Notes under the pieces: model-generated | Databases searched by the model: none | Seen by the model: the letters and a program-made list of their open reading frames with translations, nothing else | What the model was told of the DNA's origin: nothing | Shown: one piece after another, positions 40,873 through 48,776 of the stretch | Numbering within the stretch: position 1 is the stretch's first letter | Layout: each line of letters begins with the position of its first letter | Made by a program: the position numbers and the translations under genes | Assembly: GCA_965657545.1 (NCBI GenBank) | Contig: CBFHOG010000009.1 | Location: 23,913-87,912 of the forward strand | Direction of reading: 5' to 3' | Length of the DNA: 64,000 nt | Source of the DNA: UBA7446 sp965657545 | GTDB taxonomy: Bacteria > Bacteroidota > Bacteroidia > Flavobacteriales > Flavobacteriaceae

Positions 40873-41850
40873 ATGAAAATAGTTGAGCAACTTAAACAGC
40901 CTATTTCCAAAGAGATGGAATACTTTGAAGAAAAGTTTTCCGCTGCCATGCGCTCTCATGTAGCTCTCCTCAATCGAATTACCTATTACATTGTAAACAG
41001 AAAGGGAAAGCAAATGCGCCCCATGTTTGTTTTTTTGGTGGCAAAAATGTTGGGTAAGAATGAAGTTAACGAACGAAGCTATCGTGCTGCTTCTGTAATT
41101 GAACTTATCCACACCGCTACGCTTGTACACGACGATGTAGTGGACGAAAGCTACCAACGACGCGGCTTCTTTTCTATCAATGCACTTTGGAAAAATAAAA
41201 TTGCCGTATTGGTTGGCGACTATCTACTGTCTAAGGGATTGCTTCTTTGTATAGACCACAAAGACTTTGATTTGCTTGAAATTATTTCGGTTGCCGTTCG
41301 AGAAATGAGTGAGGGTGAACTTTTGCAAATTGAAAAAACCCGCCGTTTGGATATTGACGAGACGGTTTACTATGAAATCATCAGACAAAAAACAGCTACG
41401 CTAATTGCGTCTTGTTGTGCTTTGGGTGCGGCATCGGTGCATGCTAGCGAAGAGACCGTAGCTCAAATGCGATCTTTTGGAGAAAATATAGGTATGGCAT
41501 TCCAAATTAAAGATGACTTGTTTGATTATGGCGAGACAAAAATCGGCAAGCCCACAGGAATTGATATTAGGGAAAAGAAAATGACACTCCCGCTTATTCA
41601 TGTGTTGAATAAAGTAAGTGACAAAGAAAAAAAGTGGTTGACGGAATCCGTTCGTCATCATAATAAAGATAAGAAAAGGGTAAAAGCTGTCATTGCTTTT
41701 GTGAAAAAGCATGGCGGATTGGTCTATGCTACAGAGCAGATGCACGCCTTTAAAGACAAGGCATTAGAGCAACTGCATACCTTTCCGCAAAACGAATTTA
41801 GGGTTGCACTAGAAGAAATGGTGCGTTATGTAATTGAGCGGAAGAAATAA
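40873..41850 (+). CDS. Long-chain polyprenyl diphosphate synthase
   Basis: An all-helical prenyltransferase of about 325 residues, making the side chain of menaquinone or the lipid carrier. The first aspartate motif HDDVVDESYQRRG and the second DDLFDYGETKIGKPTGID are intact, as is GKQMRPMFVFLVAKMLG. The residues at the chain-length gate before the first motif are small, consistent with long products, but the exact length is not predictable. The ATG at 40873 is chosen over a GTG 24 bp upstream. Confidence 0.92.
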   Translation: MKIVEQLKQPISKEMEYFEEKFSAAMRSHVALLNRITYYIVNRKGKQMRPMFVFLVAKMLGKNEVNERSYRAASVIELIHTATLVHDDVVDESYQRRGFFSINALWKNKIAVLVGDYLLSKGLLLCIDHKDFDLLEIISVAVREMSEGELLQIEKTRRLDIDETVYYEIIRQKTATLIASCCALGAASVHASEETVAQMRSFGENIGMAFQIKDDLFDYGETKIGKPTGIDIREKKMTLPLIHVLNKVSDKEKKWLTESVRHHNKDKKRVKAVIAFVKKHGGLVYATEQMHAFKDKALEQLHTFPQNEFRVALEEMVRYVIERKK

Positions 41851-41888
41851 CTTCAACGAAATCCGTATTTTAGAACTTATTTTTAGTT

Positions 41889-43844
41889 GTGATTCATAAA
41901 TCTACCATTGATGCTGTTTTTGAAACCGCCCGACTTGAGGAGGTGATAGGTGATTTTGTGCAGCTTAAAAAATCAGGTTCTAATTTTAAGGGGTTAAGCC
42001 CTTTTACAGACGAACGATCGCCTAGCTTTATGGTGTCTCCCGTAAAGCAAATTTGGAAAGATTTCTCGAGTGGAAAAGGCGGTAATGTCATTGCTTTTTT
42101 GATGGAGCACGAACACTTTTCGTATCCAGAAGCGATTCGTTATTTGGCAAAAAAATACAATATAGAAATTGAGGAAACGGAGCAAAATGACGAACAAAAA
42201 GCTGCTGCTAGTGCTCTTGAAAGCATGTATTTGGTTAGCACTTTTGCACTAAGCTTTTTTCAAGATTCGCTTTGGGAAACAACACAGGGTAAGGCGATTG
42301 GGCTTAGTTATTTTAAGGAACGTGGCTTTACAGACGAAACCATTCGTGACTTTCAATTGGGTTACTCGCCTAATGAATGGACTGCTTTTACAGATGCTGC
42401 TCTGAAAGCGGGGTATCAGTTAGATTTTCTAGAAAAAACGGGTCTTACTATTGTCAAGGAAGACAAAAAATTTGATCGTTTCAAAGGGCGCGTCATGTTT
42501 CCTATTCACAGCATGTCTGGTCGCGTTTTGGGTTTTGGTGGACGTATTCTTACGCAAGACAAAAAGGCCGCTAAATACATGAACTCACCAGAAAGTGAGA
42601 TTTACAATAAAAGCAAGGTACTTTATGGGCTTTACCAAGGGAAGCAAAGTATCGCCAAAGAAGATAATTGCTTTTTGGTAGAAGGTTATACCGATGTTAT
42701 TCAGATGCACCAACGTGGTGTTAAAAACGTGGTGTCTTCTTCAGGAACAGCATTGACTCCTGAGCAAATTCGTCTTATACGCCGTCTAACGCCAAATATA
42801 ACCGTGCTTTTTGATGGCGATGCAGCGGGCTTGCGCGCTTCACTCCGTGGTATTGACTTAATACTAGAAGCTGGAATGAATGTTCGCGTGTGCTCATTTC
42901 CAGAAGGCGAAGATCCAGACAGTTTTGCACGCACACATTCCAAAGAGGAGCTGGAGGTTTTTTTATCTGAAAATGCCAAAGATTTTATTCAGTTTAAAGC
43001 GGCACTACTTATAGATGAATCTGCTCAAGATCCCATAAAAAAGGCGGAAACGATTCGGGAGATGGTGCAGAGTATTGCTAAAATCCCAGATAGAATTAAG
43101 CAAGAAGTGTATGTGCGGTCATGTGCAGCACTGATGGATATTAGCGAAGAAGCACTCTTTGCCACATTGGCACAAGTGTCGCAAAAAAACGCAGCCAAGC
43201 CCACGCAACAAAGAGCAGCACAACCCATGAAGGTGGTAACTGCTGAGCAGCGTGTTCCACAGGTTAGTACTCGGTTTGAGCTTGAAAAAAACATCATCAA
43301 AATACTGTTGCTTTACGGACATAAAGAAGTGCAATTTGAGGAACCCATTTTGCAAACAGATGAAAAATCGGGCGACTTAAAAATGATCAGTTCTAAAGTG
43401 AAGTCTCGTGTTTTTGAAAAGATTTATTTGGATTTACAGCAAGATGAAATCGACTTTACGACTAGCACATTTAAATCGCTTTATCCTAAAATATTAAACG
43501 AACTCAGCGAGAAAGGGGAGATGCAAATGGACTCTTTTGTCTCTAATCTTTCTCCCGAGTTGGCCACTGAAGTTTCAGACTTGCTTTTACAAGACGAGCA
43601 ATATACCCTCCACGATTGGGAACGGAAGAATATTTTTGTGTCCGATAAATCAAAGTCGCTGCCTAAATGGGTGCATGAAATTATTTTGCGGTTTAGGTGT
43701 CAGCTAATTGACGAAAAGGTATCAACACTTCAAGCGCAAACAGAAGACAACCATGAGGCCCACCACAAAGATTTGTTGGAAGAAATTGTGCAATACCATC
43801 AGCTAAAAACACTGCTTAGCGGAAGATTGAATAGGGTGGTTTAA
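41889..43844 (+). CDS. dnaG: DNA primase with degenerate zinc-binding domain
   Basis: Synthesises replication primers. 651 residues starting at GTG. The N-terminal CHC2-like domain keeps the fold signature (SPFTDERSPSFMVSPVKQIW, SSGKGGNVIAFL), but the four zinc ligands are Ser37, Thr40, Asp58 and Ser61, so no zinc can bind. The TOPRIM core is intact (NCFLVEGYTDVIQMHQRG, SSSGTALTPEQIRL, LFDGDAAGLRASLRGIDL). The C-terminal third (from about 430) is the helicase-interaction part. It ends overlapping the convergent regulator gene by 4 bp. Confidence 0.95.
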   Translation: MIHKSTIDAVFETARLEEVIGDFVQLKKSGSNFKGLSPFTDERSPSFMVSPVKQIWKDFSSGKGGNVIAFLMEHEHFSYPEAIRYLAKKYNIEIEETEQNDEQKAAASALESMYLVSTFALSFFQDSLWETTQGKAIGLSYFKERGFTDETIRDFQLGYSPNEWTAFTDAALKAGYQLDFLEKTGLTIVKEDKKFDRFKGRVMFPIHSMSGRVLGFGGRILTQDKKAAKYMNSPESEIYNKSKVLYGLYQGKQSIAKEDNCFLVEGYTDVIQMHQRGVKNVVSSSGTALTPEQIRLIRRLTPNITVLFDGDAAGLRASLRGIDLILEAGMNVRVCSFPEGEDPDSFARTHSKEELEVFLSENAKDFIQFKAALLIDESAQDPIKKAETIREMVQSIAKIPDRIKQEVYVRSCAALMDISEEALFATLAQVSQKNAAKPTQQRAAQPMKVVTAEQRVPQVSTRFELEKNIIKILLLYGHKEVQFEEPILQTDEKSGDLKMISSKVKSRVFEKIYLDLQQDEIDFTTSTFKSLYPKILNELSEKGEMQMDSFVSNLSPELATEVSDLLLQDEQYTLHDWERKNIFVSDKSKSLPKWVHEIILRFRCQLIDEKVSTLQAQTEDNHEAHHKDLLEEIVQYHQLKTLLSGRLNRVV

Positions 43845-44494
43845 TAAAGATCTAAATCTACGTCTTGCGTTTTTCGTGCCAAATCAATGATATTTTTGGC
43901 ATTGAGTTTTTTCATAATTCTAGTGCGATATGTGCTTACTGTTTTGTCACTTATGCTTAGCGCTAACGCAATTTCTATATTCTTGCGGCCATTAATAAGT
44001 AACCTAAGTACTTGAATTTCACGACGTGATAATATTTCAATAGGCGATAGTGTGTTGGTACCAGTTTGATTAAAGGCAATGAGTTCTGCCAATTCATTTG
44101 TTATATATACACCTCCAGCGCTAATTTTAAGAATAGCTTCTCTTAGCCTGCTCAAAGGATTTGTTTTACATAAATATCCCGAGGCGCCTGCTTTCAATAA
44201 ATTAATAGCATAAATTTCCTCCTTTAAGTTGCTGAAAATCATAAAACGCACTTCGGGATGCATATCTTTTAGCTCTTTAATGAGGTGAATCCCATCAAAG
44301 CCAGGCAATTCTAATTCCAATACAACGATGCTGACTTTATTGGTTTTTAAGTAGTCATAAAGGTCAATGTAATGAAGTCCTTTTCCTACAATATCGACTT
44401 CTGTAGAATTCCTAAAAACCGCCTTAATTCCTTTATAAATTATAGGATGTGGATCAGCTACAAATACAGGAATCATGTTTTTAATTGTTGCCAA
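43841..44494 (-). CDS. NarL/LuxR-type response regulator with atypical receiver domain
   Basis: 217 residues: a receiver domain (about 8-125) and a C-terminal LuxR-type helix-turn-helix (about 150-205; LSRREIQVLRLLINGRKNIE, SISDKTVSTYRTRIMKKLNA). The phospho-acceptor position is Glu60 (VVLELELPGFDG) where Asp is expected, and the acidic pocket reads ADPHP rather than ADDHP. The conserved Ser88 and Lys110 remain. The codon is plainly GAA. The protein should therefore not be switched by aspartyl phosphorylation and may be locked active. No histidine kinase is nearby. Confidence 0.9.
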   Translation of the reverse strand: MATIKNMIPVFVADPHPIIYKGIKAVFRNSTEVDIVGKGLHYIDLYDYLKTNKVSIVVLELELPGFDGIHLIKELKDMHPEVRFMIFSNLKEEIYAINLLKAGASGYLCKTNPLSRLREAILKISAGGVYITNELAELIAFNQTGTNTLSPIEILSRREIQVLRLLINGRKNIEIALALSISDKTVSTYRTRIMKKLNAKNIIDLARKTQDVDLDLY

Positions 44495-44550
44495 CTAAAA
44501 TAAAAAAATATTCTTACAGTTAGAGATAAATATTCGAAGTATTCAAAAAT

Positions 44551-45345
44551 TTAAACTTGTAACAGCGACTTAGGAATTTCGCAAACAGGAATAGGATCCA
44601 TCTTATGCTTATTTGCATTATGGTGATGTAAAAATATACTCAGAACTTGTGCGTCTTTTCCTACAAAATCTTCTGCGGATTTGCCTTCAGCATGCTGTTG
44701 CATGGCCCATTCAAGTTCTTCATAAGTAGCGCCCAGTTGATCTTCGTCATTTCGGTCGTCATCCCACAGACCATCTGTAGGAGGTGCTTGTAAAATATCA
44801 GGATCAACACCTATTGTTGCTGCGAGAGATTGTACTTGGGTTTTCATCAAATCTGCAATTGGACTTAGGTCAACGCCACCATCGCCATATTTGGTATAAA
44901 AGCCTACACCAAAATCTTCTACTTTATTTCCTGTTCCTGCGACCAAATACCGATGTCGTGCAGCAAAATAATAAAGCGTAACCATGCGCAATCGCGAACG
45001 GCTATTGGCCAGTGAAAGCATGGCTGCGTCACTAGTGTCTTCTTGACTTGTTACTGCTGAAAAAGAAGAAAAAACATCATTTAGATTGACGGTGTTTCCA
45101 GAAACGTTTGGGTAGTTTTTTTTTAGCCAATCTATGTGATTTTGGGCTCTTTCAATTTGATTTTCTTGTTGCTTTATGGGCATTTCAAGACATAGCGTTG
45201 GGTATCCAGTTTTAGCACAAAGTGTAGAGGTCAGTGCGGAATCTATACCTCCAGATACACCAATCACAAAACCTTTCATGCCGCTTTCTTTAGCGTATGA
45301 TTTTAACCAATGTACAATGTGTTCAATTACTTCGTTGTTTTTCAT
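44551..45345 (-). CDS. nadE: NH3-dependent NAD+ synthetase
   Basis: Final step of NAD synthesis, amidating deamido-NAD with ammonia. About 264 residues: the PP-loop FVIGVSGGIDSALTSTLCAK, NSRSRLRMVTLYYFAARH, VAGTGNKVEDFGVGFYTKYG, DLSPIADLMKTQVQSLAA and the APPTDGLWDDDRNDEDQLGA loop. No glutaminase domain is fused. The start is set at MKNNEVIEHIV; the ORF extends 14 codons upstream (ATG at 45387), which would run into the region before gldB. Confidence 0.94.
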   Translation of the reverse strand: MKNNEVIEHIVHWLKSYAKESGMKGFVIGVSGGIDSALTSTLCAKTGYPTLCLEMPIKQQENQIERAQNHIDWLKKNYPNVSGNTVNLNDVFSSFSAVTSQEDTSDAAMLSLANSRSRLRMVTLYYFAARHRYLVAGTGNKVEDFGVGFYTKYGDGGVDLSPIADLMKTQVQSLAATIGVDPDILQAPPTDGLWDDDRNDEDQLGATYEELEWAMQQHAEGKSAEDFVGKDAQVLSIFLHHHNANKHKMDPIPVCEIPKSLLQV

Positions 45346-45423
45346 AGCATTCGTATCTTTAGTGCCTGAATGGGAACTTACAGACATTGTAAAATTACTG
45401 GATTTTTTTGGCTTCTAAAAGCC

Positions 45424-46356
45424 ATGCTTTTTGGTTTAATTTTATTCATTTCTAGCTGCACCTCTTCATCACACCCAAAACCACAGGAATTACCCGATGT
45501 TCCTTTTGAAATCATCCGTTTTGAACGCTTATTTTTTGGAGATTTGGACACCCCTTTGGATCAACTTAAATTGCAATACCCTTATTTTTTTCCTGCGCAA
45601 ACACCTGATTTGGTTTGGGAAGAAAAAAGAACGGATTCACTGCAACAAGTTCTATTTGGGGCAACCCAAACGCTATTTAAGAACGATTTAAAACAGCGTA
45701 CTTCGAATGTTCTACGTTATGCAAACCATTATTTCCCTAAAGATAATCTGCCAAAAAAGGTCATCACTTTGCTTACAGATGTAGATTACTCCCTTAGAGC
45801 TGTTGATGCAGATAGCTTATTACTAATTTCAATTGATACCTATTTAGGTGAGTCTCATCCACTTTACGAGGGCATACCACAATACATAAAGAACAGCCTT
45901 ATTCCTGCGCACTTGGAATCAGAACTTATTGATGCGCTCTCAGATCGATATATTTCAAAAACGAATAGTAGATCCTTTTTGAATCGTATGGTTACGCATG
46001 GTAAGCGACTACTGATACATGATTATTTAGCGCCCGACTTAATGGCGCACCAACATATTCAATATACTCAAAACCAGTGGGACTGGTCAATTAAACACGA
46101 ATCTGACGTGTGGCGTTATTTTGTAGATAATGAATTGCTTTTTTCTACAGACGAATCCCTTCGCTTTCGGTTTTTAAAAAAAAGTCCATATTCAAAATTT
46201 TATTCTTACTTAGATGAAAATTCACCTGGGCGAATAGGACAGTGGATCGGATACCGAATGGTGAAAGCTTACCAAAAACGTACTGGCGCAAGCTTACAAG
46301 AAGTTCTTGCAGTTAATGCACAAGAAATATTAAAAAAATCTAGATACAATCCATAA
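45424..46356 (+). CDS. gldB: Gliding motility lipoprotein GldB
   Basis: An about 310-residue lipoprotein: signal MLFGLILFISSC with a lipobox Cys, then the GldB body (PDVPFEIIRFERLFFGDLDT, TLLTDVDYSLRAVDADSLLL-type strands, RIGQWIGYRMVKAYQK). In Flavobacterium, GldB is required for gliding and supports the type IX secretion/gliding apparatus, but its exact role is unclear. The start at 45424 gives a proper signal peptide; an upstream ATG at 45370 would bury it behind 18 polar residues. gldC follows after 1 bp, and nadE is divergent. Confidence 0.9.
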   Translation: MLFGLILFISSCTSSSHPKPQELPDVPFEIIRFERLFFGDLDTPLDQLKLQYPYFFPAQTPDLVWEEKRTDSLQQVLFGATQTLFKNDLKQRTSNVLRYANHYFPKDNLPKKVITLLTDVDYSLRAVDADSLLLISIDTYLGESHPLYEGIPQYIKNSLIPAHLESELIDALSDRYISKTNSRSFLNRMVTHGKRLLIHDYLAPDLMAHQHIQYTQNQWDWSIKHESDVWRYFVDNELLFSTDESLRFRFLKKSPYSKFYSYLDENSPGRIGQWIGYRMVKAYQKRTGASLQEVLAVNAQEILKKSRYNP

Positions 46357-46357
46357 A

Positions 46358-46702
46358 ATGCAGCGAAAAACAGACATCACCCTTAGCGTGACATTAGACG
46401 AAAACAATACTCCAGAGCATATGCAATGGTCGGCACCCGATGGCGGTGTTAAACAACAACATATGGAGGCTTTTTTTCTGAGTACTTGGGATAAAGAATC
46501 CCAAGAGAGTGCTCGTATTGATTTGTGGACAAAAGAAATGCCCGTAGATCAAATGCAAGTATTTGTACATCAGACTTTGGTGGGTATTCGAGAGTCGTAT
46601 TTAAGGGCAACTGAAGATGCTCAAATGGCGGAAGCCATGCAGCAATTTTGCGATTTTTTTGCCTCCGAGCGAAACCTTAACGACGTCAAGAAATCGAATT
46701 AA
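46358..46702 (+). CDS. gldC: Gliding motility protein GldC
   Basis: A 114-residue soluble protein with the GldC pattern: DITLSVTLDENNTPEHMQWS, the DGGVKQQHMEAFFLSTWDKE segment and MPVDQMQVFVHQTLVGIRES. It directly follows gldB, the conserved pairing. In Flavobacterium johnsoniae it aids gliding without being essential. Its end overlaps the convergent engB stop by 4 bp. Confidence 0.92.
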   Translation: MQRKTDITLSVTLDENNTPEHMQWSAPDGGVKQQHMEAFFLSTWDKESQESARIDLWTKEMPVDQMQVFVHQTLVGIRESYLRATEDAQMAEAMQQFCDFFASERNLNDVKKSN

Positions 46703-47289
46703 AGTAGCGTTTCGATATATGCCAATACGGCGTCTTTTCCCATTCTTGAGGTTGACGAAGTCACAAAATGCGGCGGTGTTTCTACCCATGCACCTTCTAA
46801 AAGTGTATTTAGGTAAGCTGTTACAGTGGTTTGGATAACACGTTCCGAAAGTTTATCTGCTTTTGTAAAAATGATTGAAAATGGAATTTGCTGTGTTCCC
46901 ATCCATTCCATAAATTCAATGTCTATGTGTTGGGGTTCGTGCCTAATGTCAACAAGAACAAACGCATTTACGAGCTGTTTTCGCTCCAAAAAATAGTCTG
47001 TGATATATTGTTGAAAGGCTTTCTTGTTTTTTTTGGAAACACGTGCATAGCCATAACCTGGCAAATCTACAAGGTGCCACTTTTCATTTATTAAAAAGTG
47101 ATTAATTAGCTGCGTTTTCCCAGGCCTTCCTGATGTTTTCGCCAACTTTTTTCGATCGGTTAACATGTTTATCAATGAGGATTTCCCCACATTAGAACGT
47201 CCAATAAAAGCAAACTCTGGTAAGTTCGTGTTTGGGCATTGCGCCACACGTGAATTGCTAACCACAAACCTTGCGTTTTTGATACGCAT
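46699..47289 (-). CDS. engB: Ribosome-biogenesis GTPase YihA/YsxC (EngB)
   Basis: A 196-residue GTPase needed for 50S assembly and division. It carries G1 FIGRSNVGKSSLINMLTDRK, G2/G3 SGRPGKTQLINHFLI with DLPGYGYARV, G4 IFTKADKLS and G5-like TSSTSRMG. It lies 2 bp downstream of the hydrolase gene in the same leftward unit. Confidence 0.96.
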   Translation of the reverse strand: MRIKNARFVVSNSRVAQCPNTNLPEFAFIGRSNVGKSSLINMLTDRKKLAKTSGRPGKTQLINHFLINEKWHLVDLPGYGYARVSKKNKKAFQQYITDYFLERKQLVNAFVLVDIRHEPQHIDIEFMEWMGTQQIPFSIIFTKADKLSERVIQTTVTAYLNTLLEGAWVETPPHFVTSSTSRMGKDAVLAYIETLL

Positions 47290-47291
47290 GG

Positions 47292-48056
47292 CTACATATT
47301 ATTTTCGTTGAGCCAGTTGGTAAGAATTTCATTAAACAAATCAGGGTGCTCCATCATGGGGGCGTGCCCGCATTTGTCAATCCAATAAAGCGAAGAATTT
47401 GGCAAAAGCCTGTGGAATTCGTCCCCTACATTAGGAGGCGTAACGCCATCTTGTTTCCCCCAAATAATACCTGTTGGAGTACTGATATTAGGGAGGTCCT
47501 TTGCCATATTGTGGCGAATAGCACTCTTGGCAATGGTAAGGATTTTAATGAGTTTTTTTCTATCGTTAACGGTTTCAAAAACATCATCAACAACCTCTTT
47601 TGTAGCTACTTTAGGATCGTAAAAAACATCTTGTGTTTTCTTTAGAATATAATCGTAATTTTCACGTTTTGGGTAGCTTTCACCCATGGCATTTTCATAT
47701 AAACCAGAACTTCCTGTTATGACAAGTCCCTTCACTTTTTCTGGAAATAATTTGGTGTGAAGTAACCCAATGTGACCGCCTAAAGAATTCCCGATAAGGA
47801 CCACTTTTTCCTCACCCAAATGTGTAATAAAGTCACGTAAATAATGTGCAAATTCCTTTACGTTGGTTTTAAGAAGTGGTAAATCATAAAGTGGTAAATC
47901 TGGAATAACAACCTTGTACCCCAGTGCAGGGAAATGATTAGCAACACCATCAAAGTTGCTCAATCCTCCCATCAATCCGTGTAAGATTACAAGTGGTGCG
48001 CCTTCGCCTTTTTCAAAATACCTAAAGCGTCCTGACTCTATAAGTGAATCTTGCAT
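47292..48056 (-). CDS. Alpha/beta hydrolase
   Basis: An about 254-residue alpha/beta-fold hydrolase. It has the oxyanion motif LVILHGLMGGLSNFDGVA, the nucleophile elbow VVLIGNSLGGHIGLLH, a likely acid Asp in IWGKQDGVTPPN and the catalytic His in DKCGHAPMMEHPDLF. The substrate is unknown. The start MQDSLIESGRF is preferred, since an ORF extension to 48146 would include the promoter box and an unlikely leader. It is divergent from mraZ. Confidence 0.88.
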   Translation of the reverse strand: MQDSLIESGRFRYFEKGEGAPLVILHGLMGGLSNFDGVANHFPALGYKVVIPDLPLYDLPLLKTNVKEFAHYLRDFITHLGEEKVVLIGNSLGGHIGLLHTKLFPEKVKGLVITGSSGLYENAMGESYPKRENYDYILKKTQDVFYDPKVATKEVVDDVFETVNDRKKLIKILTIAKSAIRHNMAKDLPNISTPTGIIWGKQDGVTPPNVGDEFHRLLPNSSLYWIDKCGHAPMMEHPDLFNEILTNWLNENNM

Positions 48057-48073
48057 GTGAAAAATATGAAATG

Positions 48074-48104
48074 CAAAGATAGGTAATTCTACTCCATGCC
48101 AAGT
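48074..48104 (-). promoter_or_regulatory. Promoter of the hydrolase-engB unit
   Basis: On the minus strand TATCTTTG (48081-48074) is preceded by TTG at 48103-48101 with a 19-bp spacer. The box ends 17 bp before the ATG at 48056. Confidence 0.6.
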
Positions 48105-48170
48105 GCTTTTTTTTATTTGTGTATTGAATACCGAATACACCACCACACAATAGTGTAAGACCTATTATAC

Positions 48171-48215
48171 GACCGTAATAAATTGAAATTCAACCAAGTG
48201 AACGGTCTTTTTTTT
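48171..48215 (+). terminator. Terminator-like hairpin upstream of mraZ
   Basis: GACCGT (48171-48176) and ACGGTC (48202-48207) can pair across a 25-nt loop and are followed by eight T. It lies between two divergent genes, upstream of the mraZ promoter, so no annotated transcript needs it. The long loop weakens the call. Confidence 0.3.
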
Positions 48216-48217
48216 GT

Positions 48218-48282
48218 AGTGGTAAAACTTATCAACAATGTGGTAAAATGTGGTAAAATGTGGTAAAATTTTAGTAGTTTTG
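48218..48282 (+). promoter_or_regulatory. MraZ operator repeats and -7 box of the dcw operon
   Basis: The 10-mer TGTGGTAAAA is repeated three times in tandem (48239-48248, 48249-48258, 48259-48268). A fourth nearly identical copy, AGTGGTAAAA (48218-48227), sits 21 bp upstream, all in helical phase. TAGTTTTG (48275-48282) directly after the array is the -7 element; the repeats occupy the -33 position where no TTTG is present. MraZ is known to bind short direct repeats before its own gene, so occupancy should block or adjust this promoter. Confidence 0.78.
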
Positions 48283-48311
48283 ACTTATATCTAAATATAA
48301 AAGTTGTAGTT

Positions 48312-48776
48312 GTGTCGCACTTAATTGGAACTTATCAATGCAAAGCTGACCCCAAGGGGCGGGTTAAAATCCCAGCCGCTTTAGGGAAGCAATTGTCGGG
48401 TGCGCGTCAACAAGCTTTCGTGATTAAGCGTGCCGTTTTTCAGCCCTGTTTGGAGTTGTATTCGTTAGTGGAGTGGAACGCCCTTATGGAAAAAGTAAAC
48501 AAGCTTAACAGGTTTAAAAAGAAAAACAATGACTTTATTCGTCGCTTTACTGCCGGTGTAAAGTTAGTAGAGCTTGATGCGACGGACAGGTTGCAGATTC
48601 CTCGTGATTTGGCGCGAATTGCTGGTATTGAAAAAGAGGTAGTGTTGTCTGCGGCTGTAAATATTATTGAGATTTGGAATGCGGATCAATACGAAAAGGC
48701 AATTGACGAAGCAGCCGTGGATTTTGCTGCTTTGGCAGAAGAAGTAATGGGGGATGATGGAGATGATGTATCATAA
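48312..48776 (+). CDS. mraZ: Transcriptional regulator MraZ
   Basis: A 154-residue AbrB-like DNA-binding protein, first gene of the division/cell-wall cluster. Both MraZ half-domains show the DxxxR loop: CKADPKGRVKIPAALGKQ and ELDATDRLQIPRDLARIAG. It starts at GTG (MSHLIGTYQCK). Direct repeats upstream are its probable autoregulatory binding sites. The C-terminus overlaps rsmH. Confidence 0.95.
   Translation: MSHLIGTYQCKADPKGRVKIPAALGKQLSGARQQAFVIKRAVFQPCLELYSLVEWNALMEKVNKLNRFKKKNNDFIRRFTAGVKLVELDATDRLQIPRDLARIAGIEKEVVLSAAVNIIEIWNADQYEKAIDEAAVDFAALAEEVMGDDGDDVS

Noticed and set aside
45346..45423. Extended starts for nadE (45387) and gldB (45370)
   Set aside because: The two extensions would overlap each other in the divergent spacer and bury the gldB signal peptide; the internal starts give normal N-termini.
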